NCBI RefSeq assembly: GCF_014196835.1
Contig: NZ_JACIEK010000006.1
Location: forward strand, 180,593-244,592
Origin: Aureimonas pseudogalii
GTDB taxonomy: Bacteria > Pseudomonadota > Alphaproteobacteria > Rhizobiales > Rhizobiaceae
Direction: 5' to 3'
Length of the DNA stretch: 64,000 nucleotides
Within the stretch, counting starts at the first letter, position 1. Every line of letters starts with the position of its first letter. Both the position numbers and the translations under genes were made by a program. The notes below the pieces were generated by a model. It was not told where the DNA came from and did not search any database. It saw only the letters and a list, made by a program, of their open reading frames with translations. Positions 51,592 through 61,385 of this stretch are shown here, one piece after another.

Positions 51592-52410
51592 ATGGTGGAA
51601 TCGGTCGGCCTGATGAAGGGCAAGCGCGGTCTCATCATGGGCGTCGCGAACAATCGTTCGATCGCCTACGGGATTGCGAAGTCGCTGGCGGACCAAGGCG
51701 CGGAGATCGCGCTGACCTACCAGGGAGATGCGCTGCGCAAGCGGGTCGAGCCCTTGGCGGCAGAGCTCGGTGCCTTTGTCTGCGGCCATTGCGACGTCGG
51801 CGACGCTGCCACGATCGATGCCTGCTTCGCGGCGATCGAGGAGAAGTGGGGCAAGCTCGACTTCCTGGTCCACGCCATCGGCTTTTCCGACAAGGACGAG
51901 TTGACCGGCCGCTACGTCGATACGTCGGAGGGCAATTTCACCAAGACCATGCTGATCTCGGTCTATTCCTTCACGGCGGTCGCCCAGCGCGCCGAGAAGC
52001 TGATGACCGATGGCGGGTCGATGCTGACGCTGACCTATTACGGCGCCGAGAAGGTCATGCCGAACTACAACGTCATGGGGGTCGCCAAGGCGGCGCTCGA
52101 GGCGAGCGTGAAATATCTGGCGGTGGACCTCGGGCCGAAGAACATTCGCGTCAACGCGATCTCGGCCGGCCCGATCAAGACGCTCGCGGCGTCCGGCATC
52201 GGCGACTTCCGCTACATTCTGAAGTGGAACGAGTACAACGCGCCGCTCCGCCGCACGGTGACGATCGAGGAGGTGGGGGATGTCGGCCTCTACCTGCTCT
52301 CCGATCTGTCGCGCTCGGTGACCGGCGAGATCCACCACGCCGATTCCGGCTATCACGTCGTCGGCATGAAGGCCGTCGATGCGCCGGACATCTCGGTCGT
52401 GAAGGACTGA
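51592..52410 (+). CDS. fabI: Enoyl-[acyl-carrier-protein] reductase FabI
   Basis: A 272-residue NADH-dependent enoyl-ACP reductase that finishes each round of fatty-acid elongation. It is an SDR with the FabI cofactor loop ([29 protein letters not shown]) and the catalytic Tyr-x6-Lys in [14 protein letters not shown]. The substrate loop [16 protein letters not shown] and C-terminal [16 protein letters not shown] are complete. ATG 51592 has AAGGAG 7 nt upstream, a strong ribosome site. The stop shares a base with the start of the next gene (TGATG). Confidence 0.97.
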   Translation: MVESVGLMKGKRGLIMGVANNRSIAYGIAKSLADQGAEIALTYQGDALRKRVEPLAAELGAFVCGHCDVGDAATIDACFAAIEEKWGKLDFLVHAIGFSDKDELTGRYVDTSEGNFTKTMLISVYSFTAVAQRAEKLMTDGGSMLTLTYYGAEKVMPNYNVMGVAKAALEASVKYLAVDLGPKNIRVNAISAGPIKTLAASGIGDFRYILKWNEYNAPLRRTVTIEEVGDVGLYLLSDLSRSVTGEIHHADSGYHVVGMKAVDAPDISVVKD

Positions 52411-53021
52411 TGACGCCGCGCGACGCAGCGTCCCTGCCCCTCCTCTATCTCTGCCGCCACGGCCAGACCGACTGGAACGCGGACGGGCGCCTTCAGGGCC
52501 AGAGCGACATTCCGTTGAACTCGACCGGCCGTGCGCAGGCCAGTCGCAACGGCACCTATCTGCGCAACGTCTTGGGCGAGGCTGCGGCGACGTTCGACTT
52601 CGTGTCGAGCCCGATGGGCCGCGCCTCGGAAACGATGAGAATCATTCGCCGCACGCTTCGTTTGCCGGAGGACGACTTTCGGCGCGACGAACGACTGCGC
52701 GAGATCCACTTCGGCGACTGGCAAGGCTTCACGCTGGCAGAGGTCAAGGCGCGCGATCCCGCGGGCCTTGCGACACGCAAGCGCGACAAGTGGAACTTCG
52801 TGCCGCCCGGCGAGGGAGCGGAGAACTATTCGGGGCTCTCAGCGCGCGTGGCGCCTGTCTTCGAGGCGCTGGATCGTCCGACGATCATGACGGCGCATGG
52901 CGGGATCACGCGTGCGTTCCTTTGCCTCTACGGCGGCGTTTCCGAAGTGCGGGCTGCACAGGAGGATATCCACCAGGACCGCATCCTGCGGGTCGAGCGC
53001 GGCATCCTCGCCTGGGTGTGA
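52410..53021 (+). CDS. Histidine phosphatase family protein
   Basis: A 203-residue phosphoglycerate-mutase-like phosphatase. The catalytic RHG motif is [29 protein letters not shown], the second Arg is in [11 protein letters not shown], the Glu is in [11 protein letters not shown], and the second His is in [11 protein letters not shown]. The substrate is open: alpha-ribazole phosphate, phosphoglycerate or another phosphate ester are all possible. It is coupled to fabI through the overlapping stop/start TGATG. It converges on the DUF1344 gene with 8 bp between stops. Confidence 0.9.
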   Translation: MTPRDAASLPLLYLCRHGQTDWNADGRLQGQSDIPLNSTGRAQASRNGTYLRNVLGEAAATFDFVSSPMGRASETMRIIRRTLRLPEDDFRRDERLREIHFGDWQGFTLAEVKARDPAGLATRKRDKWNFVPPGEGAENYSGLSARVAPVFEALDRPTIMTAHGGITRAFLCLYGGVSEVRAAQEDIHQDRILRVERGILAWV

Positions 53022-53029
53022 GACGCCCG

Positions 53030-53254
53030 TCAGTCCGCGCGTTCGTACAGCACGTGGACTTCCATTCCCGGGTTGAGACGATCGGTGTCGAAATCGTCCG
53101 GCAGGAGGTAGGTCTTCCCGTCCGTCAGCCGCAGGGAGGCGCCGTCGCGGTCGATCCCCTCGATCGATCCGGCAGCCTCTTCCGCCATCGCCGGGATCGT
53201 CATCGATACCGTGAGCACCGAGCACGCGAAGAAAGCGACGACACGTCTCGTCAT
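53030..53254 (-). CDS. Small exported DUF1344 protein
   Basis: A 74-residue protein with a signal peptide ([20 protein letters not shown]) and a short beta-rich domain ([43 protein letters not shown]) that matches DUF1344, a family of small periplasmic proteins found mainly in Rhizobiales with no known function. ATG 53254 has GGAG 6 nt upstream. It is divergent from aroC over 207 bp that hold no other gene. Confidence 0.85.
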   Translation of the reverse strand: MTRRVVAFFACSVLTVSMTIPAMAEEAAGSIEGIDRDGASLRLTDGKTYLLPDDFDTDRLNPGMEVHVLYERAD

Positions 53255-53461
53255 GGGATGCTCCGAGTTCGCCAAGCGGCCAAGCGGATCGTCCCGCCGC
53301 CCTTGCATGAGTTTGGGTTCGGGAATGTGGTTTTTTCCAGGACCTCGCGAAGTTTGACGGACGCGCCTTTGCCCGCCCACGTGGGATTTGACCTTTGCGG
53401 TAAGCAAATCGTAAACCGGCGCGGACCCGTCACCGGACCGCAGCCTCACCGGATCGCAGCC

Positions 53462-54556
53462 ATGTCGCATAACAGTTTCGGCCATCTCTTTCGCGTCACC
53501 ACGTGGGGCGAGAGCCATGGGCCGGCGATCGGCTGCGTAGTGGACGGCACGCCGCCGGGCACGGTTCTCTCCGAGCCGATGATCCAGCGCTTCCTGGACG
53601 AACGCCGCCCGGGCCAGTCGCGTTACACGACGCAGCGCCAAGAACCCGACGCCGTGCGCATCCTCTCCGGCACCATGCCCGGCGAGCGGGATGGCGAGCT
53701 GGTGGCGACGGGCACGCCAATCGCGCTGGAGATCCAGAACGTCGATCAGCGCTCCAAGGACTATGGCGACATCGCGCGGCGCTATCGTCCCGGCCATGCC
53801 GACATCACCTACGACATGAAATACGGCGTGCGCGACCATCGCGGCGGCGGTCGCTCCTCGGCGCGCGAAACGGCGACACGCGTGGCGGCCGGCGCCATCG
53901 CCCGGCAGATCGTGCCCGGCCTCGTGGTGCGCGGCGCCCTCGTGCAGATCGGCGACGTCGCGATCGAGCGTTCGCGGTTCGACTGGGCGGAGACCCGCAA
54001 CAACCCGTTCTTCTGCCCCGATGCCGAGACGGCCGAGCGCTGGGCCGAGCTGCTCGACAGCGTGCGCAAGCGCGGCTCCTCGATCGGCGCGGTGGTCGAG
54101 GTCGTCGCCGAAGGCGTTCCCGTAGGTCTCGGTGCGCCGCTCTACGGCAAGCTCGACGCCGACATCGCGGCCGGCTTGATGTCGATCAACGCCGTGAAAG
54201 GCGTCGAGATCGGCGACGGCTTCCTCTCGGCGACGCTGTCGGGCGAGGAAAATGCCGACGAGATCCGGATGGGCGACGACGGGACGCCCCTCTTCCTGAC
54301 CAACCACGCCGGCGGCATTCTCGGTGGCATTGCCACCGGGCAGCCGGTCGTCTCGCGCTTCGCCGTGAAGCCGACCTCCTCAATCCTGACGCCGCGCCGC
54401 TCCGTCGATGCCGACGGACAGGAGGTCGACGTGATGACGAAGGGCCGGCACGACCCTTGCGTCGGCATCCGTGCCGTGCCGATCGGCGAGGCCATGGTGG
54501 CCTGCGCCATCGCCGACCACTATCTCCGGCACCGCGGCCAGACCGGCCGAAGCTGA
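53462..54556 (+). CDS. aroC: Chorismate synthase
   Basis: A 364-residue FMN-dependent enzyme that makes chorismate from 5-enolpyruvylshikimate 3-phosphate, the last step of the shikimate pathway. Family signatures are [23 protein letters not shown], the loop [27 protein letters not shown], and the C-terminal [24 protein letters not shown] 53462 gives [10 protein letters not shown]. It has its own upstream region, shared with DUF1344. The HDAC-like gene follows in the same orientation 56 bp behind. Confidence 0.97.
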   Translation: MSHNSFGHLFRVTTWGESHGPAIGCVVDGTPPGTVLSEPMIQRFLDERRPGQSRYTTQRQEPDAVRILSGTMPGERDGELVATGTPIALEIQNVDQRSKDYGDIARRYRPGHADITYDMKYGVRDHRGGGRSSARETATRVAAGAIARQIVPGLVVRGALVQIGDVAIERSRFDWAETRNNPFFCPDAETAERWAELLDSVRKRGSSIGAVVEVVAEGVPVGLGAPLYGKLDADIAAGLMSINAVKGVEIGDGFLSATLSGEENADEIRMGDDGTPLFLTNHAGGILGGIATGQPVVSRFAVKPTSSILTPRRSVDADGQEVDVMTKGRHDPCVGIRAVPIGEAMVACAIADHYLRHRGQTGRS

Positions 54557-54612
54557 ACCCGTCGAACGAGCGTATCTCCTCCTCTTCTCCTTTCGCGGAC
54601 GCTCGATCCTCC

Positions 54613-55539
54613 ATGATGACGCGCCTCTACCATCATCCGATCTTCGCCGAGCATCTCACAGGCCCCGGCCACCCGGAGCGACCAGAACGCATGGCGGCCG
54701 TCGCGGCGGCGCTGGAGGACGAAGCGTTCCAGAATCTCGACCGCGTGTTGGCCAGCGAGGGATCGCTCGACGCCGTCTACCGCTGCCACCCGCACGACCA
54801 CGTGCGCAAGATCGCGCGCTCGACGCCGACCGAGGGCATGGCGCGGATCGACGGCGACACGATCGTCAGCCCGCAGAGCTTCGCGGCGGCGCTGCATGCG
54901 GTGGGTGCCGCCTGCGCGGCCGTGGACGATGTGGTGAGCGGCGCGGCGCGCAACGTCTTCGTGGCCGCCCGCCCGCCCGGCCACCATGCCGAGCGGGCGA
55001 CGGCCATGGGTTTCTGCCTGTTCAACCAGGCGGCCATCGCGGCTCGCCACGCACAGGCCGTCCATGGGCTGGAGCGCGTCGCCATCGTCGACTGGGACGT
55101 GCATCATGGCAACGGCACGCAGGACATCGTCTGGAGCGACCCGTCGATCCTCTACGTCTCGACGCACCAGATGCCGCTCTACCCCGGCACCGGCGCCCGC
55201 TCCGAGACCGGGGTCGGCAACGTCTTCAACGTGCCGCTGCGCGAGGACGACGGCACCGACGAGTTCCGCGCCGCCTTCCGCGAGGCCGTGATGCCGCCGC
55301 TCGAAGCGTTCCGGCCCGATCTCGTCATCATTTCGGCGGGCTTCGATGCCCATCATCGCGACCCGCTCGGCGGCCTCAATCTCACCGAAGCCGATTTCGA
55401 CTGGGCCACCGGCCAGCTTCTCGATGTCGCGTCGCGCCACGCGGGCGACCGTCTCGTCAGCCTGCTGGAAGGCGGCTACGATCTCCAGGGGCTCGGCCGA
55501 TCCGTCGCCTCGCACGTCAAGCGGCTGATGATCGGCTGA
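54613..55539 (+). CDS. Histone-deacetylase-family amidohydrolase
   Basis: A 308-residue arginase/deacetylase-fold enzyme. The start [25 protein letters not shown], the catalytic RPPGHHAE, the metal ligands in [15 protein letters not shown] (Asp and His), the third Asp in [14 protein letters not shown] and EGGYDL at the end are all typical. In bacteria these act on acetylated polyamines or other small amides or acetylated proteins; the substrate here is unknown. Start is ATG 54613 or the adjacent ATG 54616. xseB begins 28 bp behind it, so they probably share a transcript. Confidence 0.92.
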   Translation: MMTRLYHHPIFAEHLTGPGHPERPERMAAVAAALEDEAFQNLDRVLASEGSLDAVYRCHPHDHVRKIARSTPTEGMARIDGDTIVSPQSFAAALHAVGAACAAVDDVVSGAARNVFVAARPPGHHAERATAMGFCLFNQAAIAARHAQAVHGLERVAIVDWDVHHGNGTQDIVWSDPSILYVSTHQMPLYPGTGARSETGVGNVFNVPLREDDGTDEFRAAFREAVMPPLEAFRPDLVIISAGFDAHHRDPLGGLNLTEADFDWATGQLLDVASRHAGDRLVSLLEGGYDLQGLGRSVASHVKRLMIG

Positions 55540-55567
55540 GGCCGATCCCGATCCGCAGGGAGCCAGC

Positions 55568-55837
55568 ATGTCCGACACCACCACGACCCTTCCGGTCGAC
55601 GATTCCGACATCCGCAGGATGAGCTTCGAGGAAGCGCTCGAATCGCTGGAGCGCATCGTCTCCGATCTCGAGCGCGGCGACGTGCAGCTGGAGCACTCGA
55701 TTCGGATCTACGAACGGGGCGAGAAGCTGAAGAGCCATTGCGACCGGCTGCTCAGCGCCGCCGAGGACAAGGTCGAGAAGATCAAGCTGTCGCGCGCCGG
55801 CAAGGCGACGGGAACCGAGCCGTTGGATCCCGCTTAA
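55568..55837 (+). CDS. xseB: Exodeoxyribonuclease VII small subunit
   Basis: An 89-residue XseB, the small coiled-coil subunit of exonuclease VII, which trims single-stranded DNA. The domain is [45 protein letters not shown] text near residues 18-60, followed by a basic tail. GGGAG precedes ATG 55568 by 4 nt. The large subunit XseA is not in the window. It lies upstream of dxs, the usual place in Rhizobiales and many proteobacteria. Confidence 0.95.
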   Translation: MSDTTTTLPVDDSDIRRMSFEEALESLERIVSDLERGDVQLEHSIRIYERGEKLKSHCDRLLSAAEDKVEKIKLSRAGKATGTEPLDPA

Positions 55838-55968
55838 GTTGTCGTGAGACAGGGCGTCGCGCTGGCGCGCCAACGTGGACAAGCCCGGTTGAAACCGTTC
55901 TAAGACCCTTGCGCGAAGCCGGTCCGCCGCTTCCTGCGAAACAGCATGTTCTCTCAGGAGTTGCCGAC

Positions 55969-57885
55969 GTGTCGTCGCCCCTTTCCACGCCGCTGCTCGA
56001 CCAGATCGCCTCGCCCGAAGACCTGCGCCGCCTGCCGGAGGCGGACCTGCGCCAGGTGGCGGACGAGTTGCGGCGCGATCTCGTGGACGCGGTGTCGCGA
56101 ACGGGCGGGCATCTCGGCGCCGGCCTGGGCGTCGTCGAGCTGACGGTGGCGATCCATGCGGTGTTCGACACGCCGCGCGACCGGCTGATCTGGGACGTCG
56201 GCCACCAGGCCTATCCTCACAAGATCTTGACGGGTCGGCGCGAGGCCATGCGGACGGTGCGCCAGGAGAAGGGGCTTTCCGGCTTCGCCAAGCGCACGGA
56301 GAGCGAATACGACCCGTTCGGAGCGGGCCATTCCTCCACTTCGATCTCGGCCGGCCTCGGCATGGCGGTGGCGAGCGAGCTTTCCGGCCGCAGGAACCAT
56401 GTGATCGCCGTGATCGGCGACGGCGCGATGTCGGCGGGCATGGCCTACGAGGCGATGAACAATGCCGGGGCGCTCGACGCCCGGCTGATCGTCATCCTCA
56501 ACGACAACGACATGTCGATCGCGCCGCCCACCGGCGCGATGTCGGCCTATCTCGCCCGCCTCGTTTCCGGCAAGACCTATCGGGGCCTGCGCGATCGCGC
56601 CAAGGCGGTGACGAAGCGGCTGCCCGAATTCGTGCGCGAGGGCGCGCGCAAGACCGAGGAGTTCACCCGCGGCTTCCTCACCGGCGGCACGATGTTCGAG
56701 GAGCTCGGCTTCTTCTATGTCGGCCCGATCGACGGCCACGACCTCGACCATCTGCTGCCCGTGCTCAAGAACGTCCGCGACACCGGCACCGGCCCCGTCC
56801 TCGTTCATGTCGTGACCAAGAAGGGCAAGGGCTACGCGCCGGCGGAAGCCAGCGCCGACAAGTATCACGGCGTCTCCAAATTCGACGTGACGACGGGCGC
56901 GCAGTCCAAGCCCTCGTCGAACGCGCCGAGCTACACGCGGGTCTTCGCGGAGACGCTGGTGCAGGAGGCGCGCGAGGACGAGAAGATCGTCGCGATCAAC
57001 GCCGCGATGCCCGACGGCACCGGCCTCGACCTCTTCGGGCAGGCCTTCCCGAAGCGCACCTTCGACGTCGGCATCGCCGAGCAACACGCGGTGACGTTCG
57101 CGGCCGGGCTCGCGACCGAAGGCTACAAGCCGTTCGTCGCGATCTACTCCACCTTCCTGCAACGCGCCTACGACCAGATCGCCCACGACGTCGCGATCCA
57201 GCACCTGCCCGTGCGCTTCGCGATCGACCGCGCCGGGTTCGTCGGCGCCGACGGCCCGACGCATGCGGGCTCGTTCGACACCGGCTTCCTCTGCCCCTTG
57301 CCCGGCATGGTGGTGATGGCGGCGGCCGACGAGGCCGAGTTGCGCCACATGGTGCGCACCGCCGTCGCCTACGACGAGGGGCCGATCTCCTTCCGCTATC
57401 CGCGAGGCAACGGCACGGGCGTCGACATGCCGGAGCGCGGCACCGCGCTGGAGATCGGGCGTGGCCGCATCCTGCGCGAGGGCACGAAAGTGGCGATTCT
57501 CTCCTTCGGCTCGCGTCTCGCCGATGCGATGGCCGCCGCCGAGGACTTGGAAGGCTTCGGCCTCTCCACGACGGTCGCCGACGCGCGCTTTGCGAAGCCA
57601 TTGGACGCCGACCTGCTGCGCCGGCTTGCGGGGAACCATGAAGTGCTCGTGCTGCTCGAAGAAGGCGCTTCGGGCGGTTTCGGCGCGCAGGCGCTGGAAT
57701 ATCTCGCGCGCCACGGCCTCCTCGACCGCGGCTTGAAGGTGCGTCCGATGACGATGCCGGACCGATTCGTCGATCATGCGGCTCCGGAGGTGATGATCCG
57801 CCAGTCCGGCCTCGACCGGGCCGGGATCGTCGAGGTCGTCTTCGGGGCGCTCGGCGAGAGTGCGCGGCGCGTACTGCAGGCCTGA
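55969..57885 (+). CDS. dxs: 1-deoxy-D-xylulose-5-phosphate synthase
   Basis: A 638-residue thiamine-diphosphate enzyme that joins pyruvate and glyceraldehyde 3-phosphate, the first step of the MEP pathway (IspH, encoded at 39155, is the last). The ThDP motif is [16 protein letters not shown]; the transketolase-type His and Glu lie in [14 protein letters not shown] and [16 protein letters not shown]. The start is read as GTG 55969 ([15 protein letters not shown]): AGGAG lies 8 nt upstream, the length then matches relatives, and upstream in-frame codons are not conserved. Confidence 0.96.
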   Translation: MSSPLSTPLLDQIASPEDLRRLPEADLRQVADELRRDLVDAVSRTGGHLGAGLGVVELTVAIHAVFDTPRDRLIWDVGHQAYPHKILTGRREAMRTVRQEKGLSGFAKRTESEYDPFGAGHSSTSISAGLGMAVASELSGRRNHVIAVIGDGAMSAGMAYEAMNNAGALDARLIVILNDNDMSIAPPTGAMSAYLARLVSGKTYRGLRDRAKAVTKRLPEFVREGARKTEEFTRGFLTGGTMFEELGFFYVGPIDGHDLDHLLPVLKNVRDTGTGPVLVHVVTKKGKGYAPAEASADKYHGVSKFDVTTGAQSKPSSNAPSYTRVFAETLVQEAREDEKIVAINAAMPDGTGLDLFGQAFPKRTFDVGIAEQHAVTFAAGLATEGYKPFVAIYSTFLQRAYDQIAHDVAIQHLPVRFAIDRAGFVGADGPTHAGSFDTGFLCPLPGMVVMAAADEAELRHMVRTAVAYDEGPISFRYPRGNGTGVDMPERGTALEIGRGRILREGTKVAILSFGSRLADAMAAAEDLEGFGLSTTVADARFAKPLDADLLRRLAGNHEVLVLLEEGASGGFGAQALEYLARHGLLDRGLKVRPMTMPDRFVDHAAPEVMIRQSGLDRAGIVEVVFGALGESARRVLQA

Positions 57886-57946
57886 TCCGCCACCCGCCGG
57901 CATTCGAGAATCGTTCCAAGCCTTGCCATTTGGCGGCTTGGGCCGC

Positions 57947-58723
57947 ATGACCTCAGCCATGGCATCCACCGAAGAACAGCATCTGTCGCGCGTGCGGCTC
58001 GATATCCTCGTGAGCGACCGGGGCCTTGCGGCAAGCCGGGCCAGGGCCCGCGACGCGATCCTGCGCGGGCACGTGCGGGTCGACGGGCTCGTGGTCACCA
58101 AGCCGAGCCTCAACGTGCCGCCCGAGTCGGAGATCGTTCTCGACGATCCCGCCGCCGACTACGTCTCGCGCGCCGGTCTCAAGCTGGAAGCGGCGCTGGA
58201 GGCCTTCGCGATCGACGTGACCGGGCGCACCGCGCTCGACGTCGGCGCCTCCACCGGCGGCTTCACCGAGGTGCTGCTGCGGCGGGGCGCGGCGCATGTC
58301 GTGGCGATCGACGTCGGACACGGCCAGCTTCATCCGCGCATCCGCGCCGACGCGCGCGTCACCGTGATCGAAGGCCTGAACGCCCGCGATCTCGACGAGG
58401 ACGACCTCGCGGGCCATCGCTTCGACCTTCTGGTCTGCGACGTGTCCTTCATCTCGATGAAACTGGCGCTGCCGCCGGCGCTGGAACTCGCCGAGCCCGG
58501 CGCGGACGGCGTCTTCCTCATCAAGCCGCAGTTCGAGGCCGGCAAGGACGCCATCGCCAAGAACGGCCTGCTGCGGGATCCCGAGTCGGCCCCGGCGATC
58601 GCCGAGGATCTGGCAAGCTGGCTGGGATCGCAGCCGGACTGGACGGCGCGGACGCCTATCCCCTCGCCGATCGAGGGCGGCGACGGCAACAAGGAATTCC
58701 TCATGGCGGGCGCCAAGCGATGA
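57947..58723 (+). CDS. tlyA: TlyA family rRNA 2'-O-methyltransferase/S4 protein
   Basis: A 258-residue TlyA-type protein. An S4 RNA-binding domain (residues about 15-75: RLDILVSDRGLAASRARARDAILRGHVRVDG) is fused to an FtsJ-type SAM methyltransferase (ALDVGASTGGFTEVLLRRGAAHVVAIDVGHGQLH; KPQFEAGKD). TlyA proteins methylate 16S and 23S rRNA and were first named as hemolysins; the rRNA role is the likely one. ATG 57947 or ATG 57959 could be the start. The stop overlaps the next gene by ATGA, pairing two RNA methyltransferases. Confidence 0.92.
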   Translation: MTSAMASTEEQHLSRVRLDILVSDRGLAASRARARDAILRGHVRVDGLVVTKPSLNVPPESEIVLDDPAADYVSRAGLKLEAALEAFAIDVTGRTALDVGASTGGFTEVLLRRGAAHVVAIDVGHGQLHPRIRADARVTVIEGLNARDLDEDDLAGHRFDLLVCDVSFISMKLALPPALELAEPGADGVFLIKPQFEAGKDAIAKNGLLRDPESAPAIAEDLASWLGSQPDWTARTPIPSPIEGGDGNKEFLMAGAKR

Positions 58724-59946
58724 TCGAGCGCCTCGCCATCGACGCGCTCGGCACGCAAGCCGACGGCATCGGACGTGGGCCAGGGGGCCTTGCCTTCGTG
58801 CCCTTTTCGCTGCCCGGCGAAACCCTCGACATCGAGCGGGACGGTAGCCGCGCCGCCATCGAGCGCATCGTCACGGCGTCTCCCGAGCGCCGCGAACCGC
58901 CCTGCCCGCATTTCGGCCAGTGCGGCGGCTGCGAGTTACAGCATGCGAGCGAGGATCTCTACCGCGCCTTCAAGCGCGACGTCGTGTCCGAAGCCTTCCG
59001 TCGCGAGGGCGTTTCGGCGGAGATCGGCGACCTCGTGCCCTGCCCGCCGGCCTCGCGTCGGCGCGCGGTGTTCTCGGCGGTGCGGGCCGACACGCGCGTG
59101 CTCTTCGGCTTCCACGAGCCGGCCAGCCACCGCATCTCGCAGATCGAGACCTGCCTCGTGGTGACGCCGGTCATCGCCAAGCGCCTGCCGCTGTTCCGCA
59201 AGCTCGCGACGCTCTTGATCGACCGCAAGCGCGAGCTTCGCATGACGGTGACGGAGACGCTCAGCGGCTTCGACGTCGCGGTGGACGACGCCGCCAAGCT
59301 GACCCCAGCGCTGCGCCAGCAAGCGGTGAAGCTGGCGCTCGACCCCTCGATCGCGCGCCTCTCCGTTTCCGGCGAGACGATCGTGGAGGCACGCTCGCCT
59401 CAGGTCACGATCGACGGCCTCCCCGTGGCGCTGCCGCCCGGCGCCTTCCTGCAGGCGGTGCCGGCGGCGGAAGAGGAAATGGCGCGCGTCGCGCTCGGCC
59501 ATCTCGCAGGGCTCAAGTCGGTGGCAGATCTCTTCTGCGGCGTCGGCGCCTTCGCGCTGCGCATGGCGCGCACGCAGGCCGTCCATGCCGTGGAGTTCGA
59601 CGCTCCGGCGCTGGCCGCCCTCGACGGGGCGCGGCGTGGCGTGTCGGGTCTCAAGCCCGTGACGCTGGAGCGGCGCGATCTCATCCGCCGTCCGGTGACG
59701 GCGAAGGAGCTCGAGAAGTTCGGTGGCGTGCTCTTCGATCCGCCGCGCGCCGGCGCCGAGGCGCAATGCGTCGAACTCGCCAAGTCGAAGGTGCAGCGCA
59801 TCGCCGCCGTCTCCTGCAACCCGCCGACGCTGGCGCGCGATGCCACGATCCTGATCGCCGGCGGCTATCGCCTCCTGTCGGTCACGCCGATCGACCAGTT
59901 CCTCTGGTCGCACCATGTCGAGGCCGTCGCCCTTTTCGAGCGTTGA
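58720..59946 (+). CDS. Class I SAM-dependent RNA (uracil-5-)methyltransferase, RlmD/RumA-like
   Basis: A 408-residue protein of the TrmA/RumA group. The first part has a TRAM-like domain and the iron-sulfur cysteines in PPCPHFGQCGGCELQH. The SAM site is VADLFCGVGAFALRMA, and the catalytic motif is SCNPPTLARDA, with a Cys-Asn-Pro instead of Asn-Pro around the active cysteine as usual. Substrate is a uridine in rRNA (U1939-type) or tRNA. ATG 58720 overlaps the tlyA stop. A DedA gene follows 75 bp behind. Confidence 0.92.
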   Translation: MIERLAIDALGTQADGIGRGPGGLAFVPFSLPGETLDIERDGSRAAIERIVTASPERREPPCPHFGQCGGCELQHASEDLYRAFKRDVVSEAFRREGVSAEIGDLVPCPPASRRRAVFSAVRADTRVLFGFHEPASHRISQIETCLVVTPVIAKRLPLFRKLATLLIDRKRELRMTVTETLSGFDVAVDDAAKLTPALRQQAVKLALDPSIARLSVSGETIVEARSPQVTIDGLPVALPPGAFLQAVPAAEEEMARVALGHLAGLKSVADLFCGVGAFALRMARTQAVHAVEFDAPALAALDGARRGVSGLKPVTLERRDLIRRPVTAKELEKFGGVLFDPPRAGAEAQCVELAKSKVQRIAAVSCNPPTLARDATILIAGGYRLLSVTPIDQFLWSHHVEAVALFER

Positions 59947-60021
59947 GGCCAGCCCGTTCCGCCAAGCGGGCGTTCGCGTAGAGCCGCGGAAGAAGACCAC
60001 GCGAACCGCAGGAAGGCGACG

Positions 60022-60672
60022 ATGCTCGAAACCATCACCGGCTTCCTCCAGAGCTACGGCTACGTCGTCATCTTCGTGTCGATCTTTCTCGAATCGACCG
60101 GCCTGCCCTTTCCCGGCGAGAGCATCCTCATCGCCGCCGGCATCATGGCGGGGCATGGCGAACTGAACGTCTGGGGCGTGGTCGGCGCGTCCTTCGTCGG
60201 CGGCACGATGGGCGACAATCTCGGATACTATCTCGGCCATCGGTTCGGGCGCCGTTTCGCCGATCGCTACGGCCCGAAATTCGGGCTGACGCCGGAGAAG
60301 CTGGACTATGTGGAGCAGCGGTTTCGCAAGGTGGGCCCCCCGATCGTGCTCGTGGCGCGCTTCATCCTCGTGCTGCGGCAGGTCTGCGGCTTCGCCGCCG
60401 GCACGCTGCGCTTTCCCTGGTGGGAGTTCCTGCTGTTCAATGCGCTTGGCGCCGCCCTCTGGTCGGCCGCCTACGGCTTCGGCTCCTACATCCTCGGCGA
60501 TCAGATCGACCGGTATCTGCACGGCAGCCCGTGGGCCTACGCGGCCATCGCCGCAGTCTTCCTCACGCTGACGGCGACGACGCTCCTCGGTTTCCGCAAC
60601 CGCCTGCGCCGGCAGCGCGAAACGGCGGCGAAGAATGCTTCAGCCGCGCTGGAAGAAGGCCGCGAAGGCTGA
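60022..60672 (+). CDS. DedA family membrane protein
   Basis: A 216-residue DedA (VTT domain) protein with about five hydrophobic segments. Conserved text includes ESTGLPFPGESILIAAGIMAG, GDNLGYYLGHRFGRRF, and RFILVLRQVCGFAAGTLRFPWWEF with its buried Arg and Gly. DedA proteins are needed for membrane homeostasis, and some members flip undecaprenyl phosphate or phospholipids; which one this is cannot be told. AGGAAGG precedes ATG 60022. Its end overlaps the end of the enoyl-CoA hydratase gene on the other strand by 33 bp. Confidence 0.9.
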   Translation: MLETITGFLQSYGYVVIFVSIFLESTGLPFPGESILIAAGIMAGHGELNVWGVVGASFVGGTMGDNLGYYLGHRFGRRFADRYGPKFGLTPEKLDYVEQRFRKVGPPIVLVARFILVLRQVCGFAAGTLRFPWWEFLLFNALGAALWSAAYGFGSYILGDQIDRYLHGSPWAYAAIAAVFLTLTATTLLGFRNRLRRQRETAAKNASAALEEGREG

Positions 60673-61377
60673 CCGCGCTTCCGTGGATCGAAGCCGATCG
60701 GTGAAGTGGTCGATCTCCCCCCGAATGCGGGTCTCGATCTCGCTCCGCTCGCCGCGCATGAGGGCCCGCGTCAGCCGCAACGCCTCGGGCGGCTTGGCCG
60801 CGAGGCGCTGCGCCGCCGAGCGCGCCTCGGCCTCGGCCTCCGCCGTCACCGCATAGACGAGACGCGCCGCAAGCGCCGCCCCAGAGTCGAAGGTCTCGCC
60901 CATCGCGAGCAGCGCGAAGGCGTTCTGCGTGCCCATCTGGCGTGGCGCAAGCAGGCTGGAGGCCGCCTCAGGAACGAGACCGAGATCGACGAACGGCGTG
61001 CGGAAGGTCGAGCGCGGCGTCGCGTAGACGAGATCGCAATGCAGCAGCAGCGTCGTGCCGATGCCGACGGCGAGCCCATCCACCGCCGCGACGAGCGGCT
61101 TCTCGCAAGCGACGAGCGCCAGCAGAAAATCCTGCACCTCGTCCATCGGGCCGCCTTTGCCGAAGGCAACAAAGTCCATCAGATCGTTCCCGGCCGAGAA
61201 GGCACCGGGCACGCCGGCGATCAACACGGCGCGGATGTCGGCATCGTCGCCGGCGCGGCGGAGCGCATCCGCCATCGCCGCATACATGGCGCGGTCGATG
61301 GCGTTGCGCTTCTCCGGCCGGACGAGCCGCAGCGTCATCACCCCATCGGCGAAAGCGGTTTCGACGTGCTTGCTCAT
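60640..61377 (-). CDS. Enoyl-CoA hydratase/isomerase family protein
   Basis: A 245-residue crotonase-fold protein. The oxyanion-hole segments are VLIAGVPGAFSAGNDLMDF and VDGLAVGIGTTLLLHCDLVYA; the region SFVDLGL-type text (TPFVDLGLVPEAASSLL) carries one catalytic Glu position. It could act as hydratase or isomerase in fatty-acid or amino-acid breakdown. ATG 61377 lies 8 bp behind the acyl-CoA dehydrogenase stop, so the two form an operon. Its stop overlaps dedA tail to tail by 33 bp. Confidence 0.9.
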   Translation of the reverse strand: MSKHVETAFADGVMTLRLVRPEKRNAIDRAMYAAMADALRRAGDDADIRAVLIAGVPGAFSAGNDLMDFVAFGKGGPMDEVQDFLLALVACEKPLVAAVDGLAVGIGTTLLLHCDLVYATPRSTFRTPFVDLGLVPEAASSLLAPRQMGTQNAFALLAMGETFDSGAALAARLVYAVTAEAEAEARSAAQRLAAKPPEALRLTRALMRGERSEIETRIRGEIDHFTDRLRSTEARSAFAAFFQRG

Positions 61378-61385
61378 GGTCGCCC

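Noticed and set aside
55954..58113. A 719-codon minus-strand frame opposite dxs
   Set aside because: Composition is of the antisense type and dxs is unambiguous on the other strand.
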